From: Mediterranea massiliensis
GTDB lineage: Bacteria; Bacteroidota; Bacteroidia; Bacteroidales; Bacteroidaceae
DNA length: 64,000 nt
Direction: 5' to 3'
Assembly: GCF_900128475.1 (NCBI RefSeq)
Contig: NZ_LT635834.1
Span: 63,333-127,332 of the forward strand
The notes under the pieces: generated by a model
Databases searched by the model: none
Told to the model about the DNA's origin: nothing
What the model saw: the letters and a program-made list of their open reading frames with translations, nothing else
Position numbers and translations under genes: made by a program
Shown: positions 41,117 to 49,755 of the stretch, piece by piece
Layout of the letters: the number at the start of each line of letters is the position of its first letter
Numbering within the stretch: the stretch's first letter is position 1

Positions 41117-42429
41117 ATCCGTTCTCCCTTCAGGGCCGTCCCGTCGTCGTTCCATTCCTTCAGGCGGAGCGTGACCACACAGTTGTCCAAGGCATCGTCG
41201 TGCGGCACTTCCACCCGGATGTAGTTGGGCGTAAAGCCGTGCATGGGCGTACCGGGCTTGGATTTCTCCAGCAGCACCGGCAGACACTGGCCGATATGCT
41301 TCTCATAAAACGCCTTGGTTTTCCGGTCGGACAGCTCCAGCAACCGCTGGCTGCGGCGGTGCTTTTCCTCGGGCGCCACCACATGGTCTATCTTCAACGC
41401 CTGCGTACCCGGACGTTCCGAATAGCTGAACACATGCAGCTGGGTGACGTCCAGACTTTCGATAAAGCGGTAGGCCTCCTCAAAATAGTCTTCCGTCTCG
41501 CCGCGCGTCCCCACGATGACATCCACACCGATAAAGGCATCGGGCATCACCTCCTTGATTTTGTGCACCTTGGCTGCAAACAGGGCCGTGTCGTAGCGGC
41601 GGCGCATCAGCTTCAGCACCGCGTCGGAGCCCGACTGCAACGGGATGTGGAAATGGGGCATGAACCGCTTGGACCGCGACACGAAGTCTATGATTTCGTC
41701 GGTCAGCAGATTGGGTTCGATGGAGGAAATGCGGTAACGTTCGATGCCCTCCACCTCGTCCAGCGCCTTGACCAGGTCGAAGAAGGTTTCTCCCGTCGAC
41801 TTGCCGAAGTCGCCAATGTTGACACCCGTCAGCACAATCTCCTTTCCGCCTTCGGCGGCTGCCTGGCGGGCCTGCTCTACCAGCGAAACGATGCTGCCGT
41901 TGCGGCTGTGCCCGCGGGCAAAGGGAATAGTACAATAGGAACAGTAGTAATCGCAACCGTCCTGCACCTTCAGGAAGAAGCGGGTGCGGTCACCCCGCGA
42001 ACACGACGGAGCAAACGAACGGATATCCTTCAACGCCGAAGTAAAGGCCTCGCCCGATTCATGTTTCTGCAAATCGCCCAGGTATTGCAGGATATCCTTT
42101 TTCTGCTCGGCTCCCAACACCAGGTCCACCCCTTCGATGTGGGCCACCGTGTCGGGCTTCAGCTGTGCATAGCATCCTGTCACTACCACAAAGGCACCCG
42201 GATGCTGTTTCACCAGCCGATGGATGGTCTGGCGGCACTTCTTGTCGGCCACCTCGGTCACCGAGCAGGTATTCACCACACAGATGTCCGCCTTCTCGCC
42301 CTTCCGGGCCGTACGCACTCCCGCTTCCCGCAGCGTCCGGCCGATGGTAGACGTCTCCGAGAAGTTCAGCTTGCAGCCCAACGTATAATAAACCGCTGTC
42401 TTGTTCTGGAATATATTGGTATCAATCAT
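41113..42429 (-). CDS. mtaB: tRNA (t6A37)-C2 methylthiotransferase MtaB
   Basis: 438 residues from MIDTNIFQNKTAVYYTLGCKLN. The N-terminal domain has the first cluster Cys residues (GCKLNFSET, VNTCSVT, GCYAQ), the radical-SAM core has CDYYCSYC (CxxxCxxC), and a C-terminal TRAM-like domain follows (about residues 370-438). It adds a methylthio group to t6A at position 37 of tRNAs reading ANN codons. It is the first gene of the operon with the acyltransferase and glycosyltransferase. Confidence 0.93.
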   Translation of the reverse strand: MIDTNIFQNKTAVYYTLGCKLNFSETSTIGRTLREAGVRTARKGEKADICVVNTCSVTEVADKKCRQTIHRLVKQHPGAFVVVTGCYAQLKPDTVAHIEGVDLVLGAEQKKDILQYLGDLQKHESGEAFTSALKDIRSFAPSCSRGDRTRFFLKVQDGCDYYCSYCTIPFARGHSRNGSIVSLVEQARQAAAEGGKEIVLTGVNIGDFGKSTGETFFDLVKALDEVEGIERYRISSIEPNLLTDEIIDFVSRSKRFMPHFHIPLQSGSDAVLKLMRRRYDTALFAAKVHKIKEVMPDAFIGVDVIVGTRGETEDYFEEAYRFIESLDVTQLHVFSYSERPGTQALKIDHVVAPEEKHRRSQRLLELSDRKTKAFYEKHIGQCLPVLLEKSKPGTPMHGFTPNYIRVEVPHDDALDNCVVTLRLKEWNDDGTALKGERI

Positions 42430-42455
42430 AAATCTTCCTATAGCTGTATCGGGCA

Positions 42456-42463
42456 CAAAGGTA
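42456..42463 (-). promoter_or_regulatory. -7 promoter box of the mtaB operon
   Basis: TACCTTTG on the minus strand, 27 bp before the mtaB start. Confidence 0.6.
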
Positions 42464-42600
42464 CACATTATTATTCGAATTCCCTACTTTCGGTCCATCT
42501 TCCCCGTTTCCCGCCCCTCTTTGCAGGCCTTCTGAGGAGAAGACACAAAAAAAACATAAAAAAAGTTGGGGTTTCGAGAACAACGTATCCAAAAAGTCTA

Positions 42601-42608
42601 TACCTTTG
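42601..42608 (+). promoter_or_regulatory. -7 promoter box of the small lipoprotein gene
   Basis: TACCTTTG, 54 bp before the start codon. Confidence 0.65.
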
Positions 42609-42661
42609 CAGCGTTTTAATAAAGCAATTGATTGTATTACGTTTTTAAAAGTAAAAAGAAA

Positions 42662-42865
42662 ATGAAAAAATTAGTTTTGATGGCAGCAGCTATCGTAGCA
42701 GTATCTTTCGCATCTTGTGGTAACAAAGCAGCTAACGCTGAACAAGCAGCAGCTGATTCTATCCGTATCGCTGACTCTATCGCAGCTGTTGAAGCAGCCG
42801 CAGCCGAGGCAGCAGCTCAGGCAGCTGATACTGTAGTAGCTGACAGCGCTGTTGTAGCTGAATAA
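42662..42865 (+). CDS. Small Ala-rich lipoprotein, probably abundant
   Basis: 67 residues: MKKLVLMAAAIVAVSFASCG is a lipoprotein signal with the acylated Cys near residue 19, and the mature part is an almost pure Ala/Glu/Asp/Ser helix (ADSIRIADSIAAVEAAAAEA) that should form a long amphipathic helix. Codon use is strongly skewed to GCT, GTA and CTG like gapA, and promoter and terminator are both strong, so the protein is probably abundant. A structural envelope role, in the manner of Braun-type lipoproteins, is an inference from size and composition; no C-terminal Lys for peptidoglycan attachment is present. Confidence 0.75.
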   Translation: MKKLVLMAAAIVAVSFASCGNKAANAEQAAADSIRIADSIAAVEAAAAEAAAQAADTVVADSAVVAE

Positions 42866-42892
42866 TATTCAGGACAACACCAGAGAGAATTG

Positions 42893-42928
42893 AAAGTCTG
42901 ACGTGCGAAAGCACACCAGACTTTTTTT
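42893..42928 (+). terminator. Terminator of the small lipoprotein gene
   Basis: Stem AAAGTCTG...CAGACTTT with the inner pair CGTGC/GCAC(A) and loop GAAA, followed by seven T residues. Confidence 0.85.
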
Positions 42929-42993
42929 ATGCCCGTACGGTTCGTATTTCCTTCCCCTATAGGGGTTCATTTCCATACCTTTCATCCTACCTC

Positions 42994-43106
42994 CCTCACG
43001 AAGCACTGCGTGAGGGTCTGACGAAGCACTTCCTTACCTCCTCACGAAGCACTGCGTGAGGGGGTAAGGAAGCACTGTGTCGGACTCTGACAAAGCACTG
43101 TGTCAG
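42994..43106. repeat. 23-bp-period array of stem-loops (5 units)
   Basis: AAGCACT recurs at 43001, 43024, 43047, 43070 and 43093, exactly 23 bp apart. It forms the loop of local hairpins such as CCTCACG-AAGCACTG-CGTGAGG and CTGACA-AAGCACTG-TGTCAG. A larger stem pairs CTTCCTTACC with GGTAAGGAAG around the central unit. It lies between two convergent genes. Confidence 0.85.
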
Positions 43107-43115
43107 GGAGCGTGA

Positions 43116-45797
43116 TTACAGTCCTTTCACAGTCTGCATCAGTTGTTCGCCCAAACCGATGGTATAGCCCTGCGATACAAACACTACGCGGTTGAACGTG
43201 TCGGCAATCACGAATACCGGCAACGTATCCTTGTGCTTCAGCTTCATGTTCTCTATAATCTGGGCGGCAATGCCGTGGCTGTCAATGCCATAGACAATGG
43301 TGGTAGGCAGGCCGGGGAAGTCCTGTGGACGGAACTTGCCGTATTTCTCGGCATCGGGGAAGAGCAGTACGATCTTGCGTCCCCACTTCTCCAGTTCCTT
43401 GCTCAGTTTGGCCATATCCTTCAAGGCATGGTTGGTAGGCTCCTGTCCCACGCCCAGCACACCGACCACAAAGTAACCGCGCCCGCAAGCCGTCAGCAGG
43501 CTGATGGGGTCGGCGGCCACCGTACCCTCCGTAATGGGTGTGAAGAGCGATTCGGAGTTGAAGTTACCGATGACCTGCACCTGGTCCGAGCTTTCGCGCA
43601 TCGTCAAGGTGGTTTCCAGTGTCTTACCGGCCTCCACATTCAGGCCGCTCATGTGTACCAGCACCCCGCCGCTGGCCAGACGCGTGCCGCTCACCAGCAC
43701 ATAATAGCCGGCCGGCATCTGCAGGGGCGAGCGGAGCAGCGTGTTCCACGAAGCGCCGTTCTCGTCGTAGCTCTGCAGGCGGAGCACACCGTCTTCACAG
43801 CGCGACAGTGTGAAGTGGCTGTAGTATTTGGGATTGTCGTTGAACTTGGTCGGCTGGAAGGCTGCCACCAGACTGCCCACAGGCGCAACGCCTTGTGCCC
43901 GGCCCTCGCTGAAGTCCACGTCGAACGTCTTTCCGCCTTCGGCCAGATTCTGATAGCGCACGCGGCCCGTCACTTCGTCTATCCATGCCGGGATGCCCAA
44001 GCTGCGGGCAACGGCCACAAAGAAAATGTCGCGCGAATACGTGTCGGCCATGCGGGCGTTCCACACACCTTCGGGCGACATGGGGATGCGCTGCGAGTTC
44101 AAGGTATCGTTCAGCACAATGTTCTCGCGGCACCAGTCTACCAGCTTCTGCGGCTGGGCCCGGTAGTCTTCGGCCGTCTGTTCGTCCAGGGTCTGCTGGA
44201 AGAAAGACTTGTAGGCGGTCAGCTCTTCGGTGGCGATACGCGGATTCAGCACTGCCGGCACGCTCCGTTCGCAAGATACCGAGGGCGTATTCAGCAGGTG
44301 GTCTTTCAGAATGGAGAAGCGCGCATCACGCAAGTCTTTGGCAGACACGGCTCCCAGCAATTCCACGGCCCGGCTGCCCTGCCCCTGTTCCAATGCAAAG
44401 GTGACAAGCGCCTTGATGGCAGCATGATTGCCGCGCGAGGCAACCAGGAAGTCGGCCACACGCTGTTGCTCCGCCTCGTTCAGGCCCTTCTGGGAGGAAG
44501 CCCAGGCACGGGCCGTCTCGGGTGTCATCATCGTAGCCACATAGGCACGGCGGATGGAGTCTTCCACAGCCATGCGGCGGTCGTTCTCGGCCCGCTGTTC
44601 GGGCGTAACGGCCGGCAGGTTGGCCGACTCGACAGGCGGAACGATATCCAAATCCAACTCAAACGGATCACCGTCGCGACGGTCGAGCTTCACGGTCAGG
44701 GCCTCCTGCTTGCCGAACGACAGCTTCTGGAAGCCGAACCGCCCGTCTTTCGACGCCCACACCAGCATGTCACCCTTTCCGGCGGTCAGTGAGGCCTGTC
44801 CCGATGCATCGGTTTGCTTGCGGGCTACGGTATAGAACTCGGCATAGTTATAGAGCTTGAACTCCACCAGTGCCCCGCCGACGGGTTGTCCGGCCTCATC
44901 GGTCACGGTCACCGTGGCCTGCGCGGTGGGAGCATAGTTGTCAATGACGTTGATTTCGGTATAGTTGGGTGTGACGGACATCACCTCCTCCGGTCCCTCA
45001 TAGCGGCCGAACACCTTGGTGTGCATCAGCATGCCGCGGCTGGCAGGTGCATTGAACCATCCCAGGTTGAGCACCGGTTCGGGCTCGCAGGCACCGAGGA
45101 AGTACCACTTACCGTCGGCCCAGGCCTCCACCCAGGCATGGTTGTCGTCGGTATGGGCCCAGCGGGGCGTATAGACCTGACGGGCGGGAATGCCCACCGA
45201 GCGCAGGGCGGCCACCAGGAAGGTCGACTCCTCGCCGCAACGTCCGTAGGCCGTGCGGACCGTAGCCAGCGGCGCGCTGGTGCGGGCGTCACTGGGCTGA
45301 TAGACAGCCTTCTCGTGACACCAGTGGTTCACCTCCAGAATGGCGTTGCGCATGGAGAGGTTCTGCACCCGTGGCTTCAGCTCCTCGTAGAACACCACGC
45401 GGGCACTGTCCAGCGGTTCGTTGTTCACCCGCACGGGGAGGACGAAGTGGCGGAACAGTTCCTCGGACACCATCCGTCCCCAAGGCATCTCCTCGGCCGC
45501 ACGGCGGGCAGCCTGTACGTTCATCAGGTGGAAGCTGCCGGGATAGTCGGTAATGTCGGCCAGCGGCATGTAGGCGTAGAGGAATTCAAGGGCTTCACGC
45601 TCGTAAAGCGTCAGGTCGGTGTCGAAAATAGCAAACAAATTGCCTTTGGACATGACGGCCTGCTTCTGCTGGAAGTCCTGCTCCACATGCGTACGATAAG
45701 TTGAGTCACTGATGAAATGGGCATGTTTGCTGCTACACGAAGCAAGCATGGCTACCAGCCAGCCCAGACAGAGGAGTTGATAGGTGAAATGTTTCAT
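43116..45797 (-). CDS. Transglutaminase-domain lipoprotein with a degenerate second copy
   Basis: 893 residues. A lipoprotein signal ends at LASCSSK (Cys about residue 21). The first transglutaminase-like domain (about 130-260) has a full Cys-His-Asp set: GRCGEESTF, DDNHAWVEAW and GACEPEP. A beta-sandwich of carboxypeptidase-regulatory type follows (about 290-380). Near 570-650 a second copy appears (SRDIFFVAVARSLGIPAWIDEV) in which the Cys and His are absent. The C terminus (about 780-893) looks thioredoxin-like. It is probably a cell-surface or periplasmic protein acting on peptides or glycopeptides; the substrate is unknown. Transcribed alone. Confidence 0.82.
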   Translation of the reverse strand: MKHFTYQLLCLGWLVAMLASCSSKHAHFISDSTYRTHVEQDFQQKQAVMSKGNLFAIFDTDLTLYEREALEFLYAYMPLADITDYPGSFHLMNVQAARRAAEEMPWGRMVSEELFRHFVLPVRVNNEPLDSARVVFYEELKPRVQNLSMRNAILEVNHWCHEKAVYQPSDARTSAPLATVRTAYGRCGEESTFLVAALRSVGIPARQVYTPRWAHTDDNHAWVEAWADGKWYFLGACEPEPVLNLGWFNAPASRGMLMHTKVFGRYEGPEEVMSVTPNYTEINVIDNYAPTAQATVTVTDEAGQPVGGALVEFKLYNYAEFYTVARKQTDASGQASLTAGKGDMLVWASKDGRFGFQKLSFGKQEALTVKLDRRDGDPFELDLDIVPPVESANLPAVTPEQRAENDRRMAVEDSIRRAYVATMMTPETARAWASSQKGLNEAEQQRVADFLVASRGNHAAIKALVTFALEQGQGSRAVELLGAVSAKDLRDARFSILKDHLLNTPSVSCERSVPAVLNPRIATEELTAYKSFFQQTLDEQTAEDYRAQPQKLVDWCRENIVLNDTLNSQRIPMSPEGVWNARMADTYSRDIFFVAVARSLGIPAWIDEVTGRVRYQNLAEGGKTFDVDFSEGRAQGVAPVGSLVAAFQPTKFNDNPKYYSHFTLSRCEDGVLRLQSYDENGASWNTLLRSPLQMPAGYYVLVSGTRLASGGVLVHMSGLNVEAGKTLETTLTMRESSDQVQVIGNFNSESLFTPITEGTVAADPISLLTACGRGYFVVGVLGVGQEPTNHALKDMAKLSKELEKWGRKIVLLFPDAEKYGKFRPQDFPGLPTTIVYGIDSHGIAAQIIENMKLKHKDTLPVFVIADTFNRVVFVSQGYTIGLGEQLMQTVKGL

Positions 45798-45818
45798 ATT
45801 CTATTAGTTGTTGACGGC

Positions 45819-45826
45819 CAAATTTA
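45819..45826 (-). promoter_or_regulatory. -7 promoter box of the transglutaminase gene
   Basis: TAAATTTG on the minus strand, 22 bp before the start codon. Confidence 0.6.
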
Positions 45827-45900
45827 CAACAAGTTTTCCACTCCACCAAACCGGACGCCCACAGAATGTGCTTCTGCCACCATGCCACACCGTCCGCCCG

Positions 45901-46314
45901 TTACCGCAACCGGACGGTCATGGTCGTATCACTCTGCAAGCGGAAACGGCATTTGTCGTAGGACGGCGGCCCCATTACCGCCTCGGCATCGTTGCTGAAG
46001 GCGTATTTTTCTGTCGGAATGCCGAAAGCGGCCGTATCCAGCCGTCCGTTGCCGTTCGTGTCCTGAAAGAGCGCAAAGGTGTACTCGCCCGCCGGAAGTC
46101 CGCGGCAGGGAATGACGAGCGTGGTGTCGGTCACCGCCACGCGGAAACCCGTCAAGGGTTTCTTCAGGAAATCGGCCTCAGAGGCATAAAAGGCAACATA
46201 GAGGTGTCCCTCCGCTTTCGGAATGTCGCGCACGCGGAGGGTCAGCGTTTGCGCGTCGAGCGCGCCGGAAAGGCCCTGAAGGGCCAGCAAGGCAAGCAAA
46301 ATCAAAGTTTTCAT
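45901..46314 (-). CDS. DUF2141 secreted protein
   Basis: 137 residues from MKTLILLALLALQGLSGALDAQ, a signal peptide with an Ala-Gln cleavage site; nine further codons upstream are not needed. The beta-rich domain LTLRVRDIPKAEGHLYVAFY through FALFQDTNGNGRLDTAAFGIPTEKYAFSND is characteristic of DUF2141, a family of small exported proteins, many found beside TonB-dependent receptors. DTNGNGRLD is a calcium-loop-like motif. It follows the receptor gene by 56 bp on the same strand, so the two probably act together. Confidence 0.8.
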   Translation of the reverse strand: MKTLILLALLALQGLSGALDAQTLTLRVRDIPKAEGHLYVAFYASEADFLKKPLTGFRVAVTDTTLVIPCRGLPAGEYTFALFQDTNGNGRLDTAAFGIPTEKYAFSNDAEAVMGPPSYDKCRFRLQSDTTMTVRLR

Positions 46315-46370
46315 ACTCGTTTGTTTTTTAAAATGAATCATCTCGTTTTAATATTTGAAAAAGTAATTGG

Positions 46371-48311
46371 CTAAAAGCTGGAAACGTCGTAGGCCGCATG
46401 CTTTCCCAGCGTCACGAAGATGCCTATGTAGAAGAAGCGGTCCATGGACGCCAGTACCGGCCGCCCGTCTACCCGCCCGAACTCATTGCGGCGGCCCAGC
46501 ACGTTGGTGGCCGAGGCGTGGACAATGACCTTCTTCGAAGGCAGGAAGGTCAGGCCCACGTCGAGGCTGTTGTAGGGCTTCACCTCGTCGTTCATCAGGC
46601 CGGGGCGTTCGGGGTTGTGCCACGGACGCCCGCTGCTGAAGCGGTCGGTCAGGCTCAGAACGGTGCGCAGGCGGGGCAATGACCACTTGACGACGACCGA
46701 TGCGTTGTGGCGCGTGGCATACTGGGGGATGGTCAGCTCGGAGTCGTGATCCGTCCGGCGTCGGGGCAGGTTGTAGGTATAGGACAAGCGGTATTCCAGG
46801 TTTCTGAGCGACACACGGTCGGCCAGGAAGAGATCGATGCCCTTGCTGTAGCCGTAGCCGCCGGAGGTCAGCACCGGCACCGCGCCTTCACTGTCTTCCC
46901 ACAGCGGCAGGCGGCTGTACTTCTTATAATAAGCCTCCACCTTGACCAGGCGGCCGTCGCGGCGATACTGCAGGCCCGCGTTATACTGCCAGCACACTTC
47001 GGGCCTCAGCCCCTCCTGCCTCACCAGCAGGCTGTCTGCCGTCAGCTGGGTGTATCGGCCCGCCACAGCCGTCAGCACGACGTCGCCCTGAAACCAGTTC
47101 AACGCCAGGCGCGGCGACACCTCCGTCGCTCCGCTCTGTCCGTGATGCTCGGCCCGCACGGAAGCCTCCACCTTCAGCTGCTCCAGCGGGAAGTAAGCGC
47201 CTGACAGGAAGGCGGCACCCAGCGAAGGCGACACCCGTTCCTCCGCTTCGCCGTCCGAAGCCGGAAAGCGGTAGCGCGTGGCATAGCTGCGGAAAAAGGC
47301 CTCCACCCCGCCGTCCAGGCGGAAGGCCGGAGACAGATGCCGTCCCAACTTGGCCTTCAGATGCAGTTCCTGCTGGTGTTGCAGCCAGGCGTCTCCCTTG
47401 GCCGCGGCATTGTCCACCGTCCGGCGGTTGTACGACCAGGCCGCCCCCGCAAACCATTCCCATCCGGCATCGGACGTATGGCGCATCGTGGCGTTCAGGT
47501 AAACATTGTGCTCGTTCAGGCCGAAAAGGCGACGGTCGTCACCCTCGTAGGTGGAGAAGTCCGTCCGGTCGTACTGGGCATAGACCTTGGCCACGGTCGA
47601 GTCATCGGGCGTAAAGCGCAGCTGCGTGGCTCCCGACAGCAACTGATAGGGACGGTCGTATTCTTTCCGTCCGGGTTCAATCCGGTTGTGCAACGCCATG
47701 TTCTGATAGTTCAGGTCTACCGAGGCCGAGCCCTTGTCGAACGTGCGCGTCCCTCCTCCGCCTGCCCCCACGATGGAGGCGTTCAGTCCCAGCTTGTTCA
47801 CCGTGCTGTAGTCTTTCGTCTCCAGCGGCAGGACGGCCGAGAGTGCCCCGCCATACTCCAGTGGCGCACCGCCCGAAGCCAGGTTTATCCCGCTAAACAG
47901 AAAGGTGGAATAGCGGCTGCGGGCCGAAGCGCCGATGCCCACCGACGTGTAGGGCACCAGCACATGCATGCCGTCAATGTAGGTCTGCGTCTCGCGGTCG
48001 TCGCCTCCACGCACCAGCAGGCGGCCCGTCTCGCCCTGCACCTGCGTGCCGGGCAGGGTCTGGAGCGCCCGGTAGAGGTCACCGTTTGCCCCGCCCACCG
48101 TCACCAGCTCCACCGGATGCATATCGCTCCACCGGCTGTTGGCCGTCGGCGTGCGTCGGCTCTTCACCACCACTTCGTCCAGCCCCACACTGTCTGTCAC
48201 CGCCAGGCCGCCCAAGGTCAGGCGGATGGTGTCAGTCGCCACGGTCTGCGCATCGGCAGCCGGGCCGCCCGTTCCATAGCACACCATCAGAATAAAGAAT
48301 AACCGTTTCAT
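46371..48311 (-). CDS. TonB-dependent outer-membrane receptor
   Basis: 646 residues from MKRLFFILMVCYGTGG, a signal peptide; the frame extends 47 codons upstream without family resemblance and was cut. The plug domain (about 55-175) shows VGLDEVVVKSRR, DLYRALQTLPGTQ and RGGDDRETQTYIDGMHV; the rest is a 22-strand barrel ending AAYDVSSF with the terminal aromatic. There is no carboxypeptidase-like N-terminal extension and no SusD partner, so it is of the smaller FecA/CirA-like type, for a siderophore, metal complex or cofactor. It pairs with the downstream DUF2141 gene. Confidence 0.88.
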   Translation of the reverse strand: MKRLFFILMVCYGTGGPAADAQTVATDTIRLTLGGLAVTDSVGLDEVVVKSRRTPTANSRWSDMHPVELVTVGGANGDLYRALQTLPGTQVQGETGRLLVRGGDDRETQTYIDGMHVLVPYTSVGIGASARSRYSTFLFSGINLASGGAPLEYGGALSAVLPLETKDYSTVNKLGLNASIVGAGGGGTRTFDKGSASVDLNYQNMALHNRIEPGRKEYDRPYQLLSGATQLRFTPDDSTVAKVYAQYDRTDFSTYEGDDRRLFGLNEHNVYLNATMRHTSDAGWEWFAGAAWSYNRRTVDNAAAKGDAWLQHQQELHLKAKLGRHLSPAFRLDGGVEAFFRSYATRYRFPASDGEAEERVSPSLGAAFLSGAYFPLEQLKVEASVRAEHHGQSGATEVSPRLALNWFQGDVVLTAVAGRYTQLTADSLLVRQEGLRPEVCWQYNAGLQYRRDGRLVKVEAYYKKYSRLPLWEDSEGAVPVLTSGGYGYSKGIDLFLADRVSLRNLEYRLSYTYNLPRRRTDHDSELTIPQYATRHNASVVVKWSLPRLRTVLSLTDRFSSGRPWHNPERPGLMNDEVKPYNSLDVGLTFLPSKKVIVHASATNVLGRRNEFGRVDGRPVLASMDRFFYIGIFVTLGKHAAYDVSSF

Positions 48312-48365
48312 CCTTCCGTTTTTCTTTTCGTTTAGCGGAAGCGAAATTACACGGAGACAAACAGA

Positions 48366-48397
48366 CAAAAAAATATCCGGGACAGACTGCCCGGATA
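48366..48397 (-). terminator. Terminator of the LytTR gene
   Basis: Perfect stem ATATCCGGG/CCCGGATAT (48372-48380 with 48389-48397) followed on the minus strand by a T-run, 57 bp beyond the LytTR stop. Confidence 0.8.
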
Positions 48398-48453
48398 TGT
48401 GACCAGCCGCATCCACGAGGGACGAACGGCAAACGACTGGGACGAACGGCAAG

Positions 48454-49359
48454 CTACCTGATGTCCGCCAACCCCCTTTTCACGCCGGCGGCATAGCTCC
48501 GCGAAACGGGCACTTCCGCCCCGCATCCCTCCAGATGGAGCCGGTAGCCCTGCGCATTGCCCGTCACCTTCGCCACCCGATGCAGGTTGACGAGATAGGC
48601 GCGGTGACACCTTATTATATAGGGATAATCCGAAAACGCCTCCTCTGCCTGCTTCATCGTGAGGCGCAGCAGCTTCACCTTCGGCTGGTCGCTACCGGAG
48701 GCCAGGTAGTTCAGCCGCACGTAGTTGCCCTCCGACTCGGCATACAGCAACCGGACGGGGTCAAGCGCCAGGCTTTCCCTTGTTCCGCTCTCCAGCCGGA
48801 CTTCCGCTCCGGCCTCCGCCGGGACGCACGCCGATGCCGCTTCCGCCCGCATCCTCTCTCCAAGGCGGACATTCATTTCCACCGCCTCCTGCAGATTGCG
48901 GCGCAGTTGCAGGTTACGGTTCCACATCACGAAGAGCACGATGGGGAACGGCCCTATCACCACCATCCACATCAGGCAGATACCCAGCAGACGCATGTCC
49001 AGCTCCAGGCCGAACACCGCAGCCGTATAGCACCAGTTACCCAGCGTGATCAGCACACACAGCAGCAGCGTGGCAATCATTTCCTTCCCCACCGTCCACC
49101 GCTCCTCCCGATACCACGCGGGAAACAGTGCCGGAAGCACATAAACCGACACCGCCAGCATGGCCGACGACACCACGGCATAGCCTGCCAGCACCGGCAA
49201 CTTGTTTTCCCCCATCTTCGAAATGCCGAAAGGCTGAAGGACGTAGAGGATGAAGAACACCAGCAACGAAGGCAGCACCACCGTCTTCCACCGTTGCCGC
49301 AACTCGGGATAAGGGCTGCGGAGCAACGTCACCAACCGTTTGAATGAAGTAACCATCAT
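48454..49359 (-). CDS. Membrane-bound LytTR-family transcription regulator
   Basis: 301 residues from MMVTSFKRLVTLL; 23 upstream codons were rejected because they cross the promoter box. Four membrane spans occupy about residues 24-160 (for example LPSLLVFFILYVLQPF and MWMVVIGPFPIVLFVMW), followed by a coiled linker and a C-terminal LytTR DNA-binding domain (about 200-300: LLYAESEGNYVRLNYL, IRCHRAYLVNLHRV, VPVSRSYAAGVKR). There is no receiver domain and no histidine kinase beside it, so it is a one-component membrane regulator. It lies directly upstream of the receptor/DUF2141 genes, which may be its targets. Confidence 0.85.
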   Translation of the reverse strand: MMVTSFKRLVTLLRSPYPELRQRWKTVVLPSLLVFFILYVLQPFGISKMGENKLPVLAGYAVVSSAMLAVSVYVLPALFPAWYREERWTVGKEMIATLLLCVLITLGNWCYTAAVFGLELDMRLLGICLMWMVVIGPFPIVLFVMWNRNLQLRRNLQEAVEMNVRLGERMRAEAASACVPAEAGAEVRLESGTRESLALDPVRLLYAESEGNYVRLNYLASGSDQPKVKLLRLTMKQAEEAFSDYPYIIRCHRAYLVNLHRVAKVTGNAQGYRLHLEGCGAEVPVSRSYAAGVKRGLADIR

Positions 49360-49380
49360 ATCCGAATCTGAATACAGGGA

Positions 49381-49388
49381 CAAAGATA
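49381..49388 (-). promoter_or_regulatory. -7 promoter box of the LytTR gene
   Basis: TATCTTTG on the minus strand, 22 bp before the start codon. Confidence 0.6.
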
Positions 49389-49497
49389 TGCAATATTTCT
49401 GTAATCTCCATATAGCAAAACAGCCCATATCCAGCCACCCGAAAGAGAAATTAGCAAGATTTTTATGTTGTAGAACATATTTTCAGCAAACAATTCG

Positions 49498-49505
49498 TAT
49501 CTTTG
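49498..49505 (+). promoter_or_regulatory. -7 promoter box of the 42-codon gene
   Basis: TATCTTTG, 79 bp before the start of the small gene. Confidence 0.6.
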
Positions 49506-49583
49506 CAGTGTTATTAATAGAGAATAGAAGAAAAGATGTAGAACCGCTTTCCGAAACGCGGAAAGCACAAAACCAAGACGATT

Positions 49584-49712
49584 ATGAAAAAGAACGTAAA
49601 TGAAATCATGATGTTGCAGTACCGTATCAAACGCTATCAGACGATGAGAAACGGTGCCATGTGCCAAGCCTTGAACGGCCAACTCCAGAAGCTGCTTGCC
49701 CGGCAAGCTTAA
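49584..49712 (+). CDS. Small basic protein of unknown function (42 aa)
   Basis: 42 residues starting MKKNVNEIMMLQYRIKRYQT and ending KLLARQA. It is basic, has no signal peptide or membrane span, and is predicted to be a single helix or helical hairpin with a regular hydrophobic face. It has its own -7 box, an AT-rich leader of about 70 bases, and a terminator 44 bp after its stop. This complete transcription unit makes it likely to be real although it is short. The family is not recognised. A role as an RNA- or ribosome-binding peptide would fit its charge but is only a guess. Confidence 0.6.
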   Translation: MKKNVNEIMMLQYRIKRYQTMRNGAMCQALNGQLQKLLARQA

Positions 49713-49755
49713 TCCGATACAGACCCCAACAACCCTTTAAACAAATATGAAGAAG

